Shown piece after piece: positions 1 through 6,400 of a stretch of DNA of 14,468 nt. The stretch is from Beroe ovata (lineage: Eukaryota; Ctenophora; Nuda; Beroida; Beroidae): the NCBI GenBank assembly GCA_946803715.1, contig CAMPET010000439.1, positions 2,620 through 17,087 on the forward strand. Direction: 5' to 3'. How positions within the stretch are numbered: position 1 is the stretch's first letter; each line of letters starts with the position of its first letter. The position numbers and the translations under genes were made by a program. The notes beneath the pieces are model-generated. The model was not told the origin of the DNA. It saw only the letters and a list, made by a program, of their open reading frames with translations, and made no database searches.

Positions 1-364
1 TGTGAGGGGATGATAAGTGGTGAGGGGATGAGAAGTGGTGAGGGGGTGAGAAGTGGTGAGGGGTGGGAGGTGGTCAGGGGGTCGGAGGGGAGAGAGAGGA
101 TGGAAATAGGGTAAGTGATGAGGGGGATGATAGAGAAGTAGTTAGGGGTAGAGGGGGTTGGAGGCGAAGCTATTAGCAATTATTCCAAGCAGTGAGTTGA
201 GCAAAGTTATGAGTGGTGGCCTGAGAGAAAAATTGGCTGTGTGGTGAAGGTGTGATAGTCGAGAACTGGTATCGAAGTGAAGGATAGGTGTGGTTGTTGA
301 ATGGTGAAAGATATGGGTTGAACGCTGGAGTGGGAAAATTAGAATGGGAAAATCATGAGATTAC
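1..364. other. Importin-13 intron, repeat-rich, no exon seen
   Basis: The intron after exon 15 runs off the window edge. I read both strands and saw no segment resembling the missing C-terminal importin-13 exon. Positions 2-90 are a G-rich tandem repeat listed separately; the rest is unremarkable. Confidence 0.7.
2..78. repeat. 18-bp G-rich minisatellite
   Basis: About four tandem units of roughly 18 bp with core gtgaggggatgagaagtg, decaying rightward into gtgaggggtgggaggtg and gtcagggggtcgg. On the transcribed minus strand it is CCCCTCAC-rich. It sits in an importin-13 intron and is cut by the window edge. Confidence 0.85.
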
Positions 365-454
365 CTCCTTGACAGTATGGTACTCCTGCATGGTTATTGC
401 TGTCATTGCTGCACGTAACACTGCCTTACAGTTGCTCTCAGCTCGATACACTAT
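365..454 (-). CDS. IPO13: Importin-13 exon 15
   Basis: Residues 790-819, IVYRAESNCKAVLRAAM... to ...YHTVKE. Acceptor CCATTTTAG|ATA, donor GAG|GTAATC, phase 0 at both ends. Resembles the family segment K-A-V-x-x-A...TVK. The following exon is not within positions 1-364, so the gene continues off the left edge. Confidence 0.87.
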
Positions 455-3400
455 CTAAAATGGGGGAAGACCGTATTTAAACTCATAACTTACAACGCAT
501 CAAGATGAAGATGTTATTGCGCTATGTCACTACGTCAGCGTGAGTCGTGACCCACATACTTAAGGTGCGATTAAGATCCCAGAATAGAATAAGGGGCGCA
601 TGCACAGATATCATAACATTGCCAGTCTACCTGAGGGTGTGTCCTGAGAGCAGCGAGGTGCAGCGCAAAGAAAGCCTGTACAATATCAGGGTGATCAGAC
701 ATGGCTCTACTGAAGAGAAGGAATGTGGAGTTAGACAGTCTCTGTAACATTCCCGCTATCAGGTCCGGTTTATCAGCACTGTAAATGTTGAGCAGGCCCT
801 GTGCACAACTCTCAAGCAGACACGCGTACTGGTGAGTCTCGTAGCACTGACACAACAACTCAATGAGAGGGGCGATGTAGTCGTCGAATAGGGGTCCGAG
901 AGTGTTGATAGCGTGCCAGTAACACTTTGTCAACTCGTCAATGATAGTCTCGTCTGTTGACCTGATGTTATACTGTCTCATGTCTGTTATGGGGAGTTTC
1001 CTGTGTTTTGATTCAAATTTGTTAGTCGTTAGCTTTGTTATAGCACGGCCACATTAGGGCACAGTGTGAGCATTGAACATTATTCTCCAAAAGTCATTAC
1101 AAACCATAACACTAGAATATTCTTCATCGGCTCCCACACTTCTTTGAGCAGTTCCAATAGGGGCGTGGCTGCTGTGTGAGGCACTGCTACTGCGTGGAAT
1201 GCAGCATTCACGATACCTAGTTCCAGCCTCACTTTACTGTGGTCTGCTTTCTCCATCTGAGGGAATGAGTTGTCATACTGAGGGAATGAGTTGTCATGGT
1301 GAGGGAATGAGTCGTCATGCTGAGGGAATGAGTCGTCATACTGAGGGAGTGAGTCGTCATGCTGAGGGAATGAGTCGTCATGGTGAGGGAGGGTTACAAC
1401 CACCGCCGCCGGGAACAACAGCAACCCTCTCTCAGAGTAATGGTAAACCACGCCCAGTAGCCACACCCCTCACATAGTTCACAGTTTGAATTCACACCAT
1501 TATAATTGGAACATAGATACAGGAATCGGAGCAAAACTTGAGAGATTTGACTTCAGACAGTTTCACATTTTTGATAATATTCTACTTCTAGTATTTCACG
1601 TAACTTATTACGCAATGTGTCACATATCCAAACTATTCGCATGCATTCACTTCTGTCAGTGTCAGTTGTCACTAGCAATTCCATTTTTGATTCTTTTAGA
1701 ACAATGTCAGATTTTGAGCAACACAATCAGTTGAGCATGCAATAGATGAACAGAGCAAACTGGAAGTCATCCTCAGGATCCATCTTCTTGAACTTCTTCT
1801 TCCACTCTTTCCAGTTGACCTGGCTGTCCAAGTGCTCCGAGAGACCCTGGTCATCGTCAGTCAACTGTTCCATCGCTTTCTCCACCACAACCTCCTCATC
1901 ATCGTCAAAGTTGAAGTTTTTCAGCTTCCTCTCGTACCTCCGTAATTTACCCTTTGATATCTTGTCCTTCTCTCCTGTCTTCAGAGCATAGGAAATCTCA
2001 TACGCCCGGAACTTCAACTTGGAGTTGGAATCGTTATTGTCAAGAGATCGTCCCTCCCGACCATACGGTAGATCATCTCTGCCGGAAGTGAGACCGGGAA
2101 ACTTGATTTTCAGGGCGAGGAGCTCCAACTCGGGCAGAACGCCACTTTCCTTGAGATCGGATACACAGGCGCACAGAGCGGCATCTGGTGGCGCTATGTC
2201 GAACTGGCTGTAAAACACCTGCGCCCTCCGCCACAGCTCGGCCATGTGAATGGAATGTACCAGCTTCTCGATAGTACTGTAATTCACTATTCCCCATCTT
2301 TTCCTATCCATGTTGGAGAGAACGTCGTCAGCGTGACGCATTGCTATCGTCTTGAAGGAAGTGTCACTGCCATAGGACATGGCATGGGGCACAACTCTCT
2401 TTACATTCTCCGTCAAGTTGAAGTTCACAGTCGGGATATTGTTCTCTTCAGGGGCATCCGCCTTGAAGTAGTATCTCAAATCCTCCAGTGTCAGGGAGTG
2501 GAGTCTGTGAGCAACTACCGTCCCAAAATACTCATCCAGCCCTGCTTCCTCCATCAATATGGTACAGTTTGGTTCCTCCTGAGCCACCCCAATAGCCACC
2601 ATGCAGAGCAGAATAACAGTCTGAGTGTAAACCATGGTATACCTGTTGTCAGAGAGTGGACTGCAATAAGGTGATCTTTCTGACTTTGAAAAAGCTGTTC
2701 TACAATTGATTAGAAACAAAAACCACGCATGTTATAAAAACGTGAGATCAAGCCTTAGAAGTCTGGTCAGCAAAAGATTATAAATCTGACAGATAAATCT
2801 GACAATTCTGAAGATGATCATTTCCTACAACATATCATGCTTTAAAAGGAGCAAAATNAGATACAGGAATCGGAGCAAAACTTGAGAGATTTGACTTCAG
2901 ACAGTTTCACATTTTTGATAATATTCTACTTCTAGTATTTCACGTAACTTATTACGCAATGTGTCACATATCCAAACTATTCGCATGCATTCACTTCTGT
3001 CAGTGTCTGTTGTCACTAGCAATTCCATTTTTGATTCTTTTAGAACAATGTCAGATTTTGAGCAACACAATCAGTTGAGCATGCAATAGATGAACAGAGC
3101 AAACTGGAAGTCATCCTCAGGATCCATCTTCTTGAACTTCTTCTTCCACTCTTTCCAGTTGACCTGGCTGTCCAAGTGCTCCGAGAGACCCTGGTCATCG
3201 TCAGTCAACTGTTCCATCGCTTTCTCCACCACAACCTCCTCATCATCGTCAAAGTTGAAGTTTTTCAGCTTCCTCTCGTACCTCCGTAATTTACCCTTTG
3301 ATATCTTGTCCTTCTCTCCTGTCTTCAGAGCATAGGAAATCTCATACGCCCGGAACTTCAACTTGGAGTTGGAATCGTTATTGTCAAGAGATCGTCCCTC

Positions 3401-6400
3401 CCGACCATACGGTAGATCATCTCTGCCGGAAGTGAGACCGGGAAACTTGATTTTCAGGGCGAGGAGCTCCAACTCGGGCAGAACGCCACTTTCCTTGAGA
3501 TCGGATACACAGGCGCACAGAGCGGCATCTGGTGGCGCTATGTCGAACTGGCTGTAAAACACCTGCGCCCTCCGCCACAGCTCGGCCATGTGAATGGAAT
3601 GTACCAGCTTCTCGATAGTACTGTAATTCACTATTCCCCATCTTTTCCTATCCATGTTGGAGAGAACGTCGTCAGCGTGACGCATTGCTATCGTCTTGAA
3701 GGAAGTGTCACTGCCATAGGACATGGCATGGGGCACAACTCTCTTTACATTCTCCGTCAAGTTGAAGTTCACAGTCGGGATATTGTTCTCTTCAGGGGCA
3801 TCCGCCTTGAAGTAGTATCTCAAATCCTCCAGTGTCAGGGAGTGGAGTCTGTGAGCAACTACCGTCCCAAAATACTCATCCAGCCCTGCTTCCTCCATCA
3901 ATATGGTACAGTTTGGTTCCTCCTGAGCCACCCCAATAGCCACCATGCAGAGCAGAATAACAGTCTGAGTGTAAACCATGGTATACCTGTTGTCAGAGAG
4001 TGGACTGCAATAAGGTGATCTTTCTGACTTTGAAAAAGCTGTTCTACAATTGATTAGAAACAAAAACCACGCATGTTATAAAAACGTGAGATCAAGCCTT
4101 AGAAGTCTGGTCAGCAAAAGATTATAAATCTGACAGATAAATCTGACAATTCTGAAGATGATCATTTCCTACAACATATCATGCTTTAAAAGGAGCAAAA
4201 TGAACCAATCGATAATAAAGATAACTTGGTTGAGTGCAAGTGGCACCAATGTCAAGGTGGCTTGGACGGCACTTGACCAATGTCACTCCAACCTTGTGAC
4301 CATCAGTGCCAATTAGTGTTCCCAGGGAGCCAACGATTCCAAAATAGAATCACACTTGGCATACGGATCGTCGGATCNCACACACACACACACACATTTG
4401 AGCAGGGTTTACTGATATTCTGAACAATGATCTATAACAAATAATGACAAATAACAAATAACAAATAATGACAACTAACAAATAATGATAAATAACAAAC
4501 AATGGATAATCAACAACGGATAGGGATCACAACTACGACCTATGTTCCACTGATCTCGTGACAAATCCCCCCTCATACGATTTTGTCTTAGGCCAGCTGT
4601 TTTGTCCCCCACCCTATGCAGCTCCCATAACATAAATCACACACGATCGCAGTTTGATAATGTGTGATACGAGAACTATCACACACAAACCCTAACTTCC
4701 TTACCGACGGTTTGCTAGAGAGCTCCTTCAGGTTGTTACAGCTCCCTGACAGCAGTATTCCCAGGTATTTGGCGAGGTCCGAGTGGGGTATTTGAGAACA
4801 AAGGGTACAGAGTGACGAACACAGCCTGATCTAGGGTAGACGGTAGTATTGGTGGTGGTGGTATCAAATGAGGAGATCAGTCATCATTGATGACTCAAGT
4901 AGTGGGGGGTGACATGTGGTATTTACCTTCTCCCTGTTTTTGATCGCTGGATTGCTGTAAACTGTGAGAAACGGCTCTACTAGCACAGCAATCTCTGTCG
5001 CCAGAACGTCTGTGCACTCGATACACAGATCGCGGAAAGCCATGACTGCCGAGGGCGCCAGTGTTACCTGTAACGTGAATAAGTCAATTTCCACTGCTAT
5101 TCTATACGTTGTTCTAAGAGGTAATTGATTCTGGCGAAATCAACATGACATATCAAATGGGAACATTTCAGGGAGAAGTCCACGTACTCACATCGTTAAC
5201 ATTTGACAGCAGCACTTTGACAGCAGGAAAGAGTTTATCAGGGTGGCTTCTCAGCCACTCACTGTACGCGCCACATAGCAGAAGTGCCGTCCTGGACACT
5301 TTAGGGTGAGCTGGGAGGGAGGGGAGGGACTCTATTACACTGGAAATAATGCGGGTTGTGTGGCCACCTCTTCCACTCTCATCCTCTGACGTTTCGTCAT
5401 ACACCTGGTGTGGGACGAGATGGGGAGGGGAACATTGGTGAGGGAGGGTGAGGTAAGCACTGGTGAGTTGAACAAACATTGGTGAGGGGGGACTGAGTGA
5501 GGGAGTGTGATTAAAGCACTGGTGACGTGATGAGGAAAACAGTTATCTCACCGTTTCTGCTATACTCCTAAACATGAAAAGTGTCGCTTCAATCCTCTGC
5601 CAAGTGCAATTCCTTGCTTTGCACGCCATATATTCCTGTATCAGTACATTCAGACAGTCTGGCACCACTGATTGGATGTATAGGATTGTATCTCCAACCT
5701 GCGATTGATGATAACAGAAGATATCGAAACTCATGAAATTCACAATTCCACGAACTGTACAATGTGGACATACGTAAGTCGTAAATCTATGAAAGCGCGC
5801 AAAATGAATCATCCACTAATATTCGCGCGTTCCGCATATCAACCTTTCAAATTGTGACAGTGCCAATTTTACAAGTTAGTACTAAGTTGACATCACGCCA
5901 CAGTGGCACAGTGAGGCCATCATGACAGTAACTAACTTCTTTTCTGTAGTTATCAAACTCTGTTCTCTGATCGTCTGTCCATGACTGCCACGCATCATCC
6001 GAGGGGTACATTGTCTTGCGCAGGAGTACCTCAACCAACTTGATGAATACACCACTGTACATGGTCAGCAAACGTTTACTGTGGTCTGCTTCTTCTGATA
6101 TGATATCGTCTCCAAAGTTGAACCAGAACTATGAGTATGGATGAGTGAGAATAATGTAAATGGCAAGCAATCATTGAAAATGCCATAGATTCCCTTGTCT
6201 AGCAAATATCACGATCGAAAGTTTAGATTTCCCCAAATGTGGTAGGAGCAAGAGTATGGTTGTTCACCTGTAGCGTGGTATCACTGAAGTTCTCGTCCAC
6301 AGGGAAGTGTCCTGGTACTCCAGTACACTCGAGTACCATGCTTATCAGACAGCTGACTATCGATATCCGTTCTGGTCGTGATGTGTTGAGCAGGAGTTTT

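Larger units (their letters stand above)
1257..4704. other. Importin-13 intron 12, hosting a nested gene
   Basis: The intron is 3.4 kb as assembled, or about 2.1 kb if the duplication is artefactual. It holds the minisatellite (1257-1382), the two 1343-bp copies carrying the secreted-protein gene, an AC microsatellite and an AAATAAC-type repeat. Positions 4201-4377 and 4520-4704 show nothing coding; 4240-4290 has short direct repeats of accaatgtca. Confidence 0.8.

Noticed and set aside
1257-1382. CRISPR-like array
   Set aside because: Units are contiguous 21-mers without spacers in a eukaryotic intron; a minisatellite.
1199-1477. Plus-strand frame with repeated S-R-H-x-E-G-M
   Set aside because: It is the 21-bp minisatellite read on the other strand, not a repeat protein gene.
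2246-2674. Plus-strand 142-codon frame, repeated at 3590-4018
   Set aside because: Fully antisense to the nested secreted-protein gene; no similarity or signal. Shadow frame.
2636-2719. 28-codon N-terminal extension of the nested protein
   Set aside because: Begins with TTG, and the signal peptide starts exactly at the downstream ATG, which has a good context.
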